NCBI GenBank assembly: GCA_028284605.1
Contig: JANQRL010000047.1
Span: forward strand, 62,001-126,000
Length of the DNA: 64,000 nt
Reading direction: 5' to 3'
Source: Paracoccaceae bacterium
GTDB lineage: Bacteria; Pseudomonadota; Alphaproteobacteria; Rhodobacterales; Rhodobacteraceae
In this document: positions 52,328 to 60,681 of the stretch, piece by piece
Layout: every line of letters begins with the position of its first letter
Position numbering within the stretch: position 1 is the stretch's first letter
Notes under the pieces: generated by a model
What the model was told of the DNA's origin: nothing
Database searches by the model: none
Seen by the model: the letters and a program-made list of their open reading frames with translations, nothing else
Program-made: the position numbers and the translations under genes

Positions 52328-54005
52328 TGTCGACCGCCTCGTGGTGGCCGGCTTCGGGATCGACCTTGACGTCGATCACCACCGGGCCGCCCATCCGGTG
52401 CGCCTCGTCCAGCGCCGTCGCGATCTCGTCGCGATGGGTGACGGTCAGGCCGCGCGCGCCCATCCCCTGGGCGACGGTGGCGAAATCGACATCGTTGAAA
52501 TCCACCGCCAGGCGCTTGTCGCCGAGATTGTCGCGGACCATTCCGAGGCCGGCATTGTTGGAGACCAGGAACACCACGTCGAGATCGCGCTGCACCGCTG
52601 TCGGCAGCACCTGGACCGTCATCATGAAGCCGCCATCGCCCGCGAGACAGGTCACGCGCCGGCCCGGCTCGGCCATCTTCGCCGCCGCCGCCGCCGGCGG
52701 TCCCCAGCCCATCATGCCGGTGCCGCCGGGCACCAGCAGGCGGCCGGGACGCGGCATCCGGAGCCCGTAGGTGGCCCAGATCCGCTGGGCGCCGGCATCG
52801 AGCGTCAGGAGGTCGTCGGGCCCGAGCAGCGCCTGGAGGCCGCGCACCACATCGGTGTGATGCACGCTGCCCTGGGCCGCCGGCAGATCCGGCAGCGCGA
52901 AATAGCCATGCGCGCGCTTGATCGCCTGCCCGGCGGCGAGCCGCGCCTCGGCGCGCGCGCCGGAGAGGCCGCGCTCGGCCAGGAGCGCCAGAACATCGGC
53001 CACGTCGCCGGTGATCGCCAGGTCGACCGGATAGACCCAGCCGGCATGGCGCGGGTCGAGATCGACCTGGACCAGGGTCTGGTCGCCGGGACGGATCAGG
53101 TCGGGGTCGCGGAACCTCGTGTAGTCGGGGCCCATCGAGGCGCCGAGCATGACCACGAGATCGGCCGCCGCGAGCACCCGGTTCGCCGCCGCGTGGCCCC
53201 AGGTCCCGAGCATCCCGCCGCAGATCTCGGCCGTCTCCACCACCGCGCCCTTGCCGTTGTAGCTGGTGACCACCATGACGCCCGCGCCGGTGGCCAGATC
53301 CTGGAGCGCCGGGCCGGCGCCGGCCGAGACCACGCCGTTGCCGGCGACGATGACCGGGCGCTCGGCGGCGTCGATCAATTCTGCCAGCCGGGCCACCGCC
53401 GCCGTATCGGGCCGGGCCGGAACATGGGTCAGGTAGCCGGCGCTGGGATAGAGGCCGGGCTTGGCCGGCTCCGGCATCTCGGCGCGGATGATCGGCGTCT
53501 TCATCACCACCGCCGCCGGGCCCTGCCTGGGCAGGCGCGCATGTTTGACCGCCATCTGGACGCCGTAGACGGCCTCATGGGGCGCCGAGGCATAGGTGAG
53601 ATACTTGGTGATCGGCTTCAGCGAGGCCATCGCGTCGGCGCCGCCGTAATCGCCGGTCATCGCCTGGTAGCAGCCCATCTGGCCGTAGCCGTCATAATCG
53701 GAGGTCTCGGTCAGGACGACCATCGGCGAGCCGGCGAAATGCGCCTCGAGAATTCCGAGGGCGCCCATCGTGGTGATCCACGGGCCCTGTCCCATCAGCG
53801 CCGCCGGCCGCCCGGTGAGCCGTCCGGTGACCTGGGCCATGATCGAGGCGATCCATTCGTTGCGGCAGAGCACGACGTCGAATTCGTCCCGGTTGTCGTA
53901 GAAGGCAGGCAGCGCCCAGGTCACGCCGAGGCCGGGCAGGGTGAAGCCGCGGTCGACCCCGCATTCGATCAGCGTGCGCACCACCGCTTCGCTTGTCTTC
54001 ACCAT
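52314..54005 (-). CDS. Thiamine diphosphate-dependent enzyme, second
   Basis: 563 aa from the ATG at 54003-54005 with a GGGAGGCGGGAG ribosome site. The activating glutamate is in VVLCRNEWIASIMAQVTGRL near residue 50, and the cofactor motif is CLAGDGGFMMTVQVLPTAV...VSNNAGLG. The glycine-rich GGTGMMGWGPPAAAAA, a common feature of the group, precedes it. It differs clearly from the first ThDP enzyme, so it is not a recent duplicate. The promoter has a consensus TTGACA at 54150-54155 (minus strand) with the shared operator motif just downstream. A 2-hydroxy- or 2-oxoacyl lyase/decarboxylase is inferred. Confidence 0.9.
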   Translation of the reverse strand: MVKTSEAVVRTLIECGVDRGFTLPGLGVTWALPAFYDNRDEFDVVLCRNEWIASIMAQVTGRLTGRPAALMGQGPWITTMGALGILEAHFAGSPMVVLTETSDYDGYGQMGCYQAMTGDYGGADAMASLKPITKYLTYASAPHEAVYGVQMAVKHARLPRQGPAAVVMKTPIIRAEMPEPAKPGLYPSAGYLTHVPARPDTAAVARLAELIDAAERPVIVAGNGVVSAGAGPALQDLATGAGVMVVTSYNGKGAVVETAEICGGMLGTWGHAAANRVLAAADLVVMLGASMGPDYTRFRDPDLIRPGDQTLVQVDLDPRHAGWVYPVDLAITGDVADVLALLAERGLSGARAEARLAAGQAIKRAHGYFALPDLPAAQGSVHHTDVVRGLQALLGPDDLLTLDAGAQRIWATYGLRMPRPGRLLVPGGTGMMGWGPPAAAAAKMAEPGRRVTCLAGDGGFMMTVQVLPTAVQRDLDVVFLVSNNAGLGMVRDNLGDKRLAVDFNDVDFATVAQGMGARGLTVTHRDEIATALDEAHRMGGPVVIDVKVDPEAGHHEAVDNAPL

Positions 54006-54129
54006 GGTCTCCCGCCTCCCCGATCCGCCCGTCATGCCTTACGGTCCGGCCGGGGCGGACCGGCAGAGGCCGCGCGGCTCGCCCCGGTTTCCCGGGCCGC
54101 TCCGCGTGTGAGAACCAACGCGCCAATTT

Positions 54130-54146
54130 TGGAATTGCATTTTGAA
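54130..54146. promoter_or_regulatory. Shared motif copy B, IclR-type operator candidate
   Basis: 15 of 17 positions agree with TGRAATTSAATTYSRAA. It lies immediately inside the spacer of the minus-strand promoter whose -35 is at 54150-54155, in the gap between the second ThDP enzyme and the epimerase, a position suited to repression. Confidence 0.5.
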
Positions 54147-54149
54147 ATT

Positions 54150-54155
54150 TGTCAA
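54150..54155 (-). promoter_or_regulatory. -35 element of the second ThDP/SDR operon
   Basis: Read on the minus strand this is a perfect TTGACA. An 18-bp spacer leads to CAAAAT, a fair -10. The spacer contains operator copy B. Transcription would start roughly 115-120 bp upstream of the ThDP enzyme start. Confidence 0.5.
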
Positions 54156-54238
54156 ACAGAATGTCGAGACGTGACGGGACGCCCCGCAGGCGCCCGGTTC
54201 GCCGGGCAGGACCGCTACGGGGCAGAGGGGAGAGACAG

Positions 54239-54277
54239 ATGCGCGAGACAGGCGGCGCCGCGCCGGGCGGGCGATGA
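54239..54277 (+). CDS. Possible 12-codon leader ORF coupled to the epimerase gene
   Basis: ATG at 54239 follows a strong GGGGAGAGA ribosome site, encodes MRETGGAAPGGR and stops at a TGA that overlaps the epimerase ATG (ATGA at 54274-54277). The epimerase ATG has no good ribosome site of its own, so ribosomes finishing this short frame could reinitiate on it. The peptide has no known counterpart and no attenuator-like codon run. Confidence 0.4.
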   Translation: MRETGGAAPGGR

Positions 54278-55203
54278 GCACAAAGCGCGAGCGCATCCTG
54301 ATGACCGGGGCGAGCGGCTTCATCGGCTCGTGGATCCTGGCCCGGCTGGCGGAGCGCGACATCGCCATCGACGCCTCCGACATCGGCGAGGATTACGCGC
54401 TTCTCAACCTGCTCCGGCGCGATCCGCCGCCGGCGCGCATCGCCTTCCATACCTGCGATATCCGCGATGCCGCGTCGCTCGACGCCCTTGTTGCCGGGAC
54501 CCGGCCGAGCACCATCCTGCATCTCGCCGCGCTCCAGATTCCGCAATGCACCGCCGACCCGGCGCTCGGCGCCGCCGTCAATGTGGGCGGGCTGATCAAT
54601 GTCTTCGAGGCGGCGCGCAAACACGGCGTGGGCCGGGTGATCTATACCAGTTCCATCGCCGCCAAGCCCCGGGGCCGGGCCAATGCGCCCGGCAACCTTT
54701 ATGGCGTCTACAAGCGCGCCGGCGAGGAGATCGCCCGGATCTACTGGCAGGACCACGGCGTGCCGAGCCTCGGCCTGCGTCCCTATATCGTCTATGGCGT
54801 GGGCCGGGACGATGGCGAGACCTCTGCCATCACCCGCGCCATCGAGGCGGCGGCCATCGGCCGGCCCTATGAGGTGCCGTTCACCACTCGGAGCTGCTTT
54901 CAATATGCCGGGGACGTGGCCGACATCTTTGCCCGGGCGGCCCTGGCGGAGTGGGAGGGCGCGCTGGTTTCGGACATGACCGACAATGTGCGGTCGACCG
55001 ATGACCTGCTGGCTGCGATCCGGACCGTGGTGCCGGAGGCGCAGGTCACCGCCGCGCCGTCGGTTCGGGTCTCGCCGGCGGCCGGGTTCGACACGACGGT
55101 GCTCGCCGGCGTGATCGGCGCATGGTCGGAGGTGCCGCTGGAAGAGGGCGTGCGCCGGACCGTTGATCTCTACCGGTCGATCGACGCGCGCCAGACGGCG
55201 TAG
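54274..55203 (+). CDS. NAD-dependent epimerase/dehydratase (extended SDR)
   Basis: 309 aa. The extended-SDR cofactor motif is MTGASGFIGSWILARLAE at residues about 10-27, then HLAALQIPQC near 90. The active site is Ser in IYTSSIAAK and the YxxxK in NLYGVYKRAGEE near residue 145. The region LRPYIVYGVGRDDG is where a nucleotide-sugar epimerase would bind sugar. In this setting it may act on a hydroxy- or oxo-substrate instead. It is divergent from the second ThDP operon and translationally linked to the 12-codon leader. It ends 9 bp from the convergent third iclR gene. Confidence 0.87.
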   Translation: MSTKRERILMTGASGFIGSWILARLAERDIAIDASDIGEDYALLNLLRRDPPPARIAFHTCDIRDAASLDALVAGTRPSTILHLAALQIPQCTADPALGAAVNVGGLINVFEAARKHGVGRVIYTSSIAAKPRGRANAPGNLYGVYKRAGEEIARIYWQDHGVPSLGLRPYIVYGVGRDDGETSAITRAIEAAAIGRPYEVPFTTRSCFQYAGDVADIFARAALAEWEGALVSDMTDNVRSTDDLLAAIRTVVPEAQVTAAPSVRVSPAAGFDTTVLAGVIGAWSEVPLEEGVRRTVDLYRSIDARQTA

Positions 55204-55212
55204 GGCCGATGC

Positions 55213-56016
55213 TCAGAGCATGCCGCGGCCGATATGCTCGATCTGCCGCGCGACGGCGAGCAGGCGCGGGCCGAGATCGGATTTCAGCCGCTCATCGGTG
55301 ATGATCGACCGCAGACCGCCGACATTGACGGCGTAGACCGGACGGCCGTCCGGCCGGCGGATCACCGCGCCGGCGGAATTCGCCTCGGAGATCCAGTCGC
55401 CGCCGCTGCGGGCGAAACCGCTGTCCCGCGCCTCAGCGATGGCGGCGCGCATCTTCGGCTCGATGCGGGGCCAATCCTCGCCGTGGTCCTTGCGGCAGGC
55501 CGCGATCAGCTTCTCGCGTTCGGCCTCGGGCAGGGCGGCGAGATAGGCCCGGCCCATTCCGGTCACTGCGATCGGGATGCGGGAGCCGACGCCCAGGCGG
55601 ATCGCCATCGAGGCCGGGGTGCGGCACGCCTCGACATAGACGATCTCGGTCCCGTTCGGGACGCCGAGATAGACCGAGGCATCGGCGTAATTTGCGAGCT
55701 GCTGCATATGGGGCCGGGCAATGTCGCGGATCTCCATCTGCGCCATCACGTCGTATCCGAGGGTCAGCACGCCGGGGCCTAGGGAATAGCGGCCGGTTTC
55801 CTCGTCGTGATCGAGATAGCCCAGTTCGGTGAGGGTGAAGGTGAGCCGCGAGACGGTCGCCTTCGGCAGCTCGACCCGGGCCGCGATCTCGGCATTGCCG
55901 ATCGGGCGGTTGTCGGGCCCGAAGGCGCGCATGACGGAGAGGCCGCGGGCCAGCGAGGTGTTGATGCGGTAGTCCTTCGAGCCATCCTGCGGCGCGGGGT
56001 TCTTGCGTCTGACCAA
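55213..56016 (-). CDS. IclR-family transcriptional regulator (third)
   Basis: 267 aa. N-terminal winged helix: PIGNAEIAARVELPKATVSRLTFTL with wing DHDEETGRYSLGPG. The effector domain from about residue 85 has IARPHMQQLANYADASVYLG and RSGGDWISEANSAGAVIRRPDG. It is divergent from the GMC oxidoreductase, with the AT-rich gap holding motif copy C. Because copies of the same motif occur at 49780 and 54130, this protein is the leading candidate to control the three divergent promoters of the right half of the locus. Confidence 0.9.
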   Translation of the reverse strand: MVRRKNPAPQDGSKDYRINTSLARGLSVMRAFGPDNRPIGNAEIAARVELPKATVSRLTFTLTELGYLDHDEETGRYSLGPGVLTLGYDVMAQMEIRDIARPHMQQLANYADASVYLGVPNGTEIVYVEACRTPASMAIRLGVGSRIPIAVTGMGRAYLAALPEAEREKLIAACRKDHGEDWPRIEPKMRAAIAEARDSGFARSGGDWISEANSAGAVIRRPDGRPVYAVNVGGLRSIITDERLKSDLGPRLLAVARQIEHIGRGML

Positions 56017-56129
56017 TGCGGTGCCTCATGCGCTGTGTCGCGGCGCGGGGCCGGGCCGGCGCCTGTTGGGTGCAAGGTGGCGCGTTTGCGCGGCGTTGGC
56101 CAGCGGCGGCTGTCTAAGGCAGAAATTTT

Positions 56130-56146
56130 TGAAATTGAATTTGAAA
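56130..56146. promoter_or_regulatory. Shared motif copy C, IclR-type operator candidate
   Basis: All 17 positions fit TGRAATTSAATTYSRAA, with the perfect 11-bp core AAATT-G-AATTT at 56132-56142. It overlaps the -35 of the plus-strand promoter to the GMC oxidoreductase gene and lies 114 bp upstream of the third iclR gene, so it could serve both directions. Confidence 0.6.
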
Positions 56147-56169
56147 GAGTGGAATTGGCCGGTTACGGT
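56141..56169 (+). promoter_or_regulatory. Candidate promoter of the GMC oxidoreductase gene
   Basis: TTGAAA (56141-56146), 17-bp spacer, TACGGT (56164-56169). The -35 is part of operator copy C. The -10 hexamer is identical to that proposed ahead of the first iclR gene. Confidence 0.5.
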
Positions 56170-56213
56170 CTCCGGGCCGGCCGGAGTGCCGGAGGGAGGA
56201 CGGCCAGGCCGGT

Positions 56214-57818
56214 ATGCCAGAGTTCGACTATGTCATCGTCGGGGCGGGAAGCGCGGGCTGTGTGCTGGCCAATCGGCTGACCGAGGACGGCCGGACCCGC
56301 GTCCTGCTCCTCGAGGCGGGCGGGTCGGACCGCTATGTCTGGATCCACATCCCCGCCGGATATCTGCGCTGCGTGGGCAATCCGCGCACCGACTGGTCGT
56401 TCCGCACCGCCCGGGAAGAGGGCCTCGGCGGCCGCAGCCTGCTCTATCCGCGCGGCCGGGTGCTGGGGGGATCGTCGGCGATCAACGGGATGCTCTATAT
56501 CCGCGGTCAGCGCGCCGATTACGACGGCTGGCGCCAGCACGGCAATCCCGGCTGGGGCTGGGACGATGTGCTGCCCTACTTTCGCAAATCCGAGGATTAC
56601 TTCGCCGGGGCCTCCGATGCCCATGGCGCGGGCGGCGAATGGCGCGTCGAAGAGCAGCGCCTGCGCTGGGAGGTGCTCGACGCCTTCGCCGAGGCCTGCG
56701 CCGGGGCGGGCATCCGGCCGACGGACGATTTCAACGGCGGCGACAATGCGGGGGTCGGCTACTACAAGGTGAACCAGCGCAGCGGATGGCGCTGGACGAC
56801 CGCCAAGGGGTTTCTCCGGCCGGCGCGCCGGCGGGACAATCTCGCCATCGCCACCGGCGCCCAGGCGGAGCGGCTCCTCTTCGATGGCGTCCGTGCCGTG
56901 GGAGTGCGCTACCTTAAGGATGGCGCGGCCCATGAGGCGCGGGCCGGCGAGGTGATCCTGTCGGCCGGCGCCATCGGGTCGCCGCATCTGCTGCAACTCT
57001 CCGGCCTGGGCCCGGGCGCGGTGCTGGCCCGGTCCGGCGTCCCGGTCCGGCGCGACATTCCCGGCATCGGGGCCGATCTTCAGGACCATCTACAACTGCG
57101 CTGCGTCTACAAGGTCCACGGCACAAGGACACTCAATACCCAGGCCGCCTCGCTGCTCGGCAAGGTCCGGATCGGGTTGGAATACCTCGCCTTCCGCTCC
57201 GGCCCGCTGTCGATGGCGCCGGGGCAGCTCGGTGCCTTCGCCCGGTCCGGTCCGGAGGTCGCCACGCCGGATCTGCAATACCATGTCCAGCCGTTGTCGC
57301 TGACCGCGCTCGGCGAGCCGCTCGACCCTTACGATGCGGTCACCGCCAGCGTCTGCCACCTGCGCCCGCAGAGCCGCGGCCATGTGCGGCTGACCGCGCC
57401 GGATCCGCGCGTGCCCCCGGAGATCGCGCCGAACTACCTCTCCGCCGAGAGCGACCGGCTGGTCGCCGCCCGCGCGATCCGGCTGACCCGCCGGATCATG
57501 GCGCGTCCCGAACTGGCGCGGTTCCGTCCCGAGGAGATGCGCCCCGGCGGCGGCGACGACGAGGCGGAGCTGATCGCTGGCGCGGGGCGCGTCGGCAGTA
57601 CGATCTTCCACCCGGTCGGCACCGCGCGGATGGGTCCCGACGCCGCCGCCGTGGTCGATCCCCGATTGCGGGTGCGCGGCGTGCCCGGCCTGCGGGTCGT
57701 CGATGCCTCCATCATGCCTGCGATCGTGTCGGGCAACACCAATGCGCCCACGATCATGATCGCCGAAAAAGCCGCCGACATGATCCGCGAGGACGCCCGT
57801 TTGGGCGTCGCTGTCTGA
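56214..57818 (+). CDS. GMC-family FAD-dependent alcohol dehydrogenase (choline dehydrogenase-like)
   Basis: 534 aa with a GGAGGGAGGA ribosome site. FAD motif [20 protein letters not shown] at residues 5-24, [13 protein letters not shown], and the GMC signature [20 protein letters not shown] near residue 82. The catalytic His lies in [12 protein letters not shown], with the second catalytic position in [18 protein letters not shown]. It is about the length of choline dehydrogenase and longer than the GMC enzyme at 13813. It stands alone under the third IclR regulator and probably oxidises the alcohol that enters the pathway, or a polyethylene-glycol-like or aromatic alcohol. The substrate is not readable from the sequence. 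Confidence 0.92.
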   Translation: MPEFDYVIVGAGSAGCVLANRLTEDGRTRVLLLEAGGSDRYVWIHIPAGYLRCVGNPRTDWSFRTAREEGLGGRSLLYPRGRVLGGSSAINGMLYIRGQRADYDGWRQHGNPGWGWDDVLPYFRKSEDYFAGASDAHGAGGEWRVEEQRLRWEVLDAFAEACAGAGIRPTDDFNGGDNAGVGYYKVNQRSGWRWTTAKGFLRPARRRDNLAIATGAQAERLLFDGVRAVGVRYLKDGAAHEARAGEVILSAGAIGSPHLLQLSGLGPGAVLARSGVPVRRDIPGIGADLQDHLQLRCVYKVHGTRTLNTQAASLLGKVRIGLEYLAFRSGPLSMAPGQLGAFARSGPEVATPDLQYHVQPLSLTALGEPLDPYDAVTASVCHLRPQSRGHVRLTAPDPRVPPEIAPNYLSAESDRLVAARAIRLTRRIMARPELARFRPEEMRPGGGDDEAELIAGAGRVGSTIFHPVGTARMGPDAAAVVDPRLRVRGVPGLRVVDASIMPAIVSGNTNAPTIMIAEKAADMIREDARLGVAV

Positions 57819-58520
57819 CCGACCGGCAGCGCCGGTTCGGCCGGCCGGCACCCTCCGAGGCGTCCGAATGGAGGGCACGGCGCGGTCGCCGGACAATGAG
57901 GGGCTGGAGCGGTTCCGGGCCCCGGTGGCGGGTCTCTTGCCGGTCCGCGCTGGCGGGGTGACGCCCCCGCGCCGAACATGTCGATCGCGGGTCTGTCGCG
58001 GTGCGGGCCGGGACCCGGGGGAGATCGCCGAATGCCCTTGACCGCCACTGCCGAGGCAGCGCACTGATCTGCGGCCGCGATGACGGATGGCGGCGATTTC
58101 GATATTGATTCAGTGATTTGCACGTCGTTATGAGCGATTCATGCTCCTGTTTCGATCTTGGAGCCGCGCATAGTGTCCTGCGTTCACATGAGTGCCCACT
58201 GGTCTCGCAAGACTGACGATGGCAAGCGTCCCGGACAACGAGTTAAGGCAGGGAACAGCTGCTCCAGAGCGGGAGAACGAATGTCTTTTCCGCACCTCAG
58301 CCCCGTCGACGCCCGGAGCAGATGGACGTTTCTCCGTCTTCGCCAGGCAGACCTTGGTCGAACAACACAGATGCAATGCACACAGAAAGCGACCAACCCA
58401 CAGCGCCCTGACAGTTCGGTCCATTCGCTGGATCTGCACCAGCAAGATGTCCCCGCGACGAGGTCAGGGAGGGCGGGCGACCCGGAACCTCCCAGATCGT
58501 TTCATTCGCACAACGCCAAT
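57819..58520. other. 702-bp region without a recognisable gene; module junction
   Basis: No frame here shows a known domain or convincing start. The first 200 bp look like the GC-rich left part. From about 58050 the sequence is noticeably richer in A+T, and this lower GC continues into the next genes. Short open frames on both strands (e.g. 58128-58445 minus, 58158-58562 plus) have no recognisable homology. It may contain decayed mobile-element sequence, but no terminal repeats or target duplications are evident. Confidence 0.5.
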
Positions 58521-59624
58521 CTATCCCACGAGGACGAGATCTCGGCGGAAGCTGGACAATGAGCGCGCGCCGCTCGCTGTCACGAGCACGTCATCCTCGA
58601 TGCGCACACCAAGGTCGTCCGGGCGATAGAGGCCGGGCTCGATGGTGAAGAGGTCTGCCTCGACCATGGCCTGGTCATTGCCGATCATGACCTGAGGCGG
58701 TTCGTGCACGTCGAGGCCAAGCCCGTGGCCGGTCTTGTGGCGGATCAGGTCGGCATAGCCTGCATCCTCGAGAACCGACCGGACCTTGCGATCCAGGACG
58801 TCGAAGGTCACCCCCGGGGCCGCGGTCGCAAGGCCGATGGCGTTCGCCTCGCGGACCGCCTCGTAGATGTCTCGATGCGCGTCGGACACGGTCTGGCAGA
58901 AGAAGGTCCTGGTGATGTCGGCGGCGTAACCGCCGACCAGTGCCCCGAAATCGAGCACCAGCGCGTCGCCGCGTTCCAGCCTGCGGTTGGATGATGGAAT
59001 GCCGTGGCAATCGGAGGCCGCGGCGCCGGCGAGGACAATGGGATCAAAGGCGGTTCCGTCGGCGCCGTTGGCGAGAAGGGCCATGCTGACCTCTGCCCGT
59101 ATCTCGGTTTCCGACATGCCGACAGCGACCTTGGCGATGACGTGCTCGAGAGCGGCTTCCGTGACCTGGATGGCAGCCGTGATGGTTGCCACTTCGGCAG
59201 GATCCTTGACAGCGCGCAGCGCGGCGATGGCAGGTGTTGCGTCCGCCATCTCAAAGCCGAAGGCTTGGGTCAGGGCGGCGGCCTCGAAATGACGCATCCG
59301 GATTGCATCGACCGCAAGCTGGTCGATCCGGCTGTCCCGGGCGAGCGCGGCCAGGGCTTCGGACCAGCCGTCGGAGTCTTGCCAGTAGTAGGTTCGGGCC
59401 TCTGGCATTTCGACAGACCATCGGTCGCGCTCCAAAGCAGGCATCAGTGCCCAGAGCGGGCCCTCGACAGGCACGATCAGGATCGTGGGTCTTTCCATGA
59501 GATGCAGATGCACGCCGGTCAGGTAGTAGAAATTCGGCCCCGGAACGAACGCGGCGGCGGGAAGATCAGCCGCAGCGAGGCGGCCGCGCAGCTTGGCGAT
59601 ACGGGCGGCCGTGGGCGCGGACAT
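58521..59624 (-). CDS. M24-family metallopeptidase (Xaa-Pro aminopeptidase/creatinase type)
   Basis: 367 aa from the ATG at 59622-59624. The N-terminal creatinase-like domain (about 1-130) includes FYYLTGVHLHLMERPTIL. The C-terminal pita-bread domain keeps all five metal ligands: Asp in LVLDFGALVGG, Asp in AADITRTFF, His in TGHGLGLDVHE, Glu in TIEPGLY and Glu in RIEDDVLV. It hydrolyses Xaa-Pro peptides or, in the creatinase/ectoine branch, small amidines or amides. It is 13 bp downstream of the GntR gene on the same strand. With the hydantoinase remnant and PotD/PotB genes it suggests uptake and hydrolysis of a nitrogenous compound. Confidence 0.9.
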   Translation of the reverse strand: MSAPTAARIAKLRGRLAAADLPAAAFVPGPNFYYLTGVHLHLMERPTILIVPVEGPLWALMPALERDRWSVEMPEARTYYWQDSDGWSEALAALARDSRIDQLAVDAIRMRHFEAAALTQAFGFEMADATPAIAALRAVKDPAEVATITAAIQVTEAALEHVIAKVAVGMSETEIRAEVSMALLANGADGTAFDPIVLAGAAASDCHGIPSSNRRLERGDALVLDFGALVGGYAADITRTFFCQTVSDAHRDIYEAVREANAIGLATAAPGVTFDVLDRKVRSVLEDAGYADLIRHKTGHGLGLDVHEPPQVMIGNDQAMVEADLFTIEPGLYRPDDLGVRIEDDVLVTASGARSLSSFRRDLVLVG

Positions 59625-59637
59625 GGATGACTGTCCT

Positions 59638-60390
59638 TCAAACGGAGAAGCGGGGAAAGACGTTCGTGCCGTGGTCGACCGCTTGTGCGACCGACGGCTC
59701 GAGAGAGCGCTGCACGACGCGGACGACATCGGCGATCTGGTCGCCGGCCAGGCGGTTGCAGGCTTCGGTGTCCCCGGCCGAGATGGCATCGATCATCCGG
59801 TCGTGGACATCAGCGGTCCCGTACAGATCGTCCACGCCGATATGCGGAAAGTAGTGGATCAGCAGGGTCCGGCGCCCGTTGTCGAGACAATCGTTGTAGT
59901 AGCGATCCAGAAAGCTGTTCCGCGACGCGCGTGCGATGCCGTGTTGTAGATCAAGCTGGCGAAAGACCATTTTCAGTGTCTCCCCGGATCCGATGCTGCC
60001 GCGAAACGCGTCGGCAAGAAGCCGCAGACCCTTCAGGTCCGCCGCGTTCCGCTGCAGTGCCGCGGCTACATGGACCGAGCGGCTCAGAACCAGAAGCGTG
60101 TCGAAATAGGCGTTCATGTTTTCCAGAGTCAGCGGCGCCACGATCGAGCTTCTGTTCGGCAGGAGGCGGACCAGGCCCTCGCTCGCCAGCATGACAAGCG
60201 CCTCGCGCACGGGTGTGCGCGACAGGCCGAATTGCTTGGCCAGCCCGACCTCGTCCACCGCCGTACCTGGAGCCATGCGCAGGGTCAGGATGTCCTCCCT
60301 CACAGCCGCATGGACCATCGCTGCTCCGCGGCCACGTTTCGGTTCGGCGCCGCGTTCCGGGCCCGCTTCGACCCTGTCTTCACTTGTCAT
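59638..60390 (-). CDS. GntR-family regulator with FCD effector domain
   Basis: 250 aa from the ATG at 60388-60390 (an ATG 39 bp further upstream is possible). The winged helix has ILTLRMAPGTAVDEVGLAKQFGLSRTPVREALVMLASEGLV, the canonical FadR/VanR form. The helical FCD domain follows, with metal-site-like residues in RTLLIHYFPHIG and DVHDRMIDAISAGDTEACNRL. Such regulators respond to carboxylates and repress divergent catabolic genes. A 10-bp palindrome 118 bp upstream is its probable operator, and it is divergent from the hyu remnant and ABC genes. Confidence 0.92.
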   Translation of the reverse strand: MTSEDRVEAGPERGAEPKRGRGAAMVHAAVREDILTLRMAPGTAVDEVGLAKQFGLSRTPVREALVMLASEGLVRLLPNRSSIVAPLTLENMNAYFDTLLVLSRSVHVAAALQRNAADLKGLRLLADAFRGSIGSGETLKMVFRQLDLQHGIARASRNSFLDRYYNDCLDNGRRTLLIHYFPHIGVDDLYGTADVHDRMIDAISAGDTEACNRLAGDQIADVVRVVQRSLEPSVAQAVDHGTNVFPRFSV

Positions 60391-60507
60391 CCGTCGCTCC
60401 GAACCTGCCTGCGTCTTCGGTCTGCCCATAAACCCGGCAATCTGCCAATTCCAGCGTCCGGCAACTACGCGACTGGCCAACATTTCCAGAAATGCTTTGC
60501 ATAAAGT

Positions 60508-60517
60508 TTGCATGCAA
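60508..60517. promoter_or_regulatory. Candidate GntR/FCD operator TTGCATGCAA
   Basis: Perfect 10-bp palindrome in the 291-bp gap between gntR and the hyu remnant. A direct repeat TTTGCAT (60496-60502 and 60507-60513, 11 bp apart) overlaps it. FCD-type GntR proteins commonly bind TTG-N4-CAA dyads. The gap is AT-rich from 60490 to 60600. Confidence 0.5.
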
Positions 60518-60681
60518 TCTACTGTTTTTCCGTATAGCGGGTCATCGACCAGAGTGGAATGCGTGGGTAAGCGCATGAAATTGATCGATAAAAAGAGAAT
60601 GCTGCCCAATTGCCGGTGGTGCATCCGGGCGCGCGCGAAGATGTTTGCCGGCGGCGCGCCGACCGCCTTCTGGCGGGCGGG

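Noticed and set aside
58128..58445. A possible degenerate serine recombinase on the minus strand (a GDILLV...DR-like stretch)
   Set aside because: The match is a few residues only, a stop codon precedes it, and catalytic residues and downstream domains are absent.
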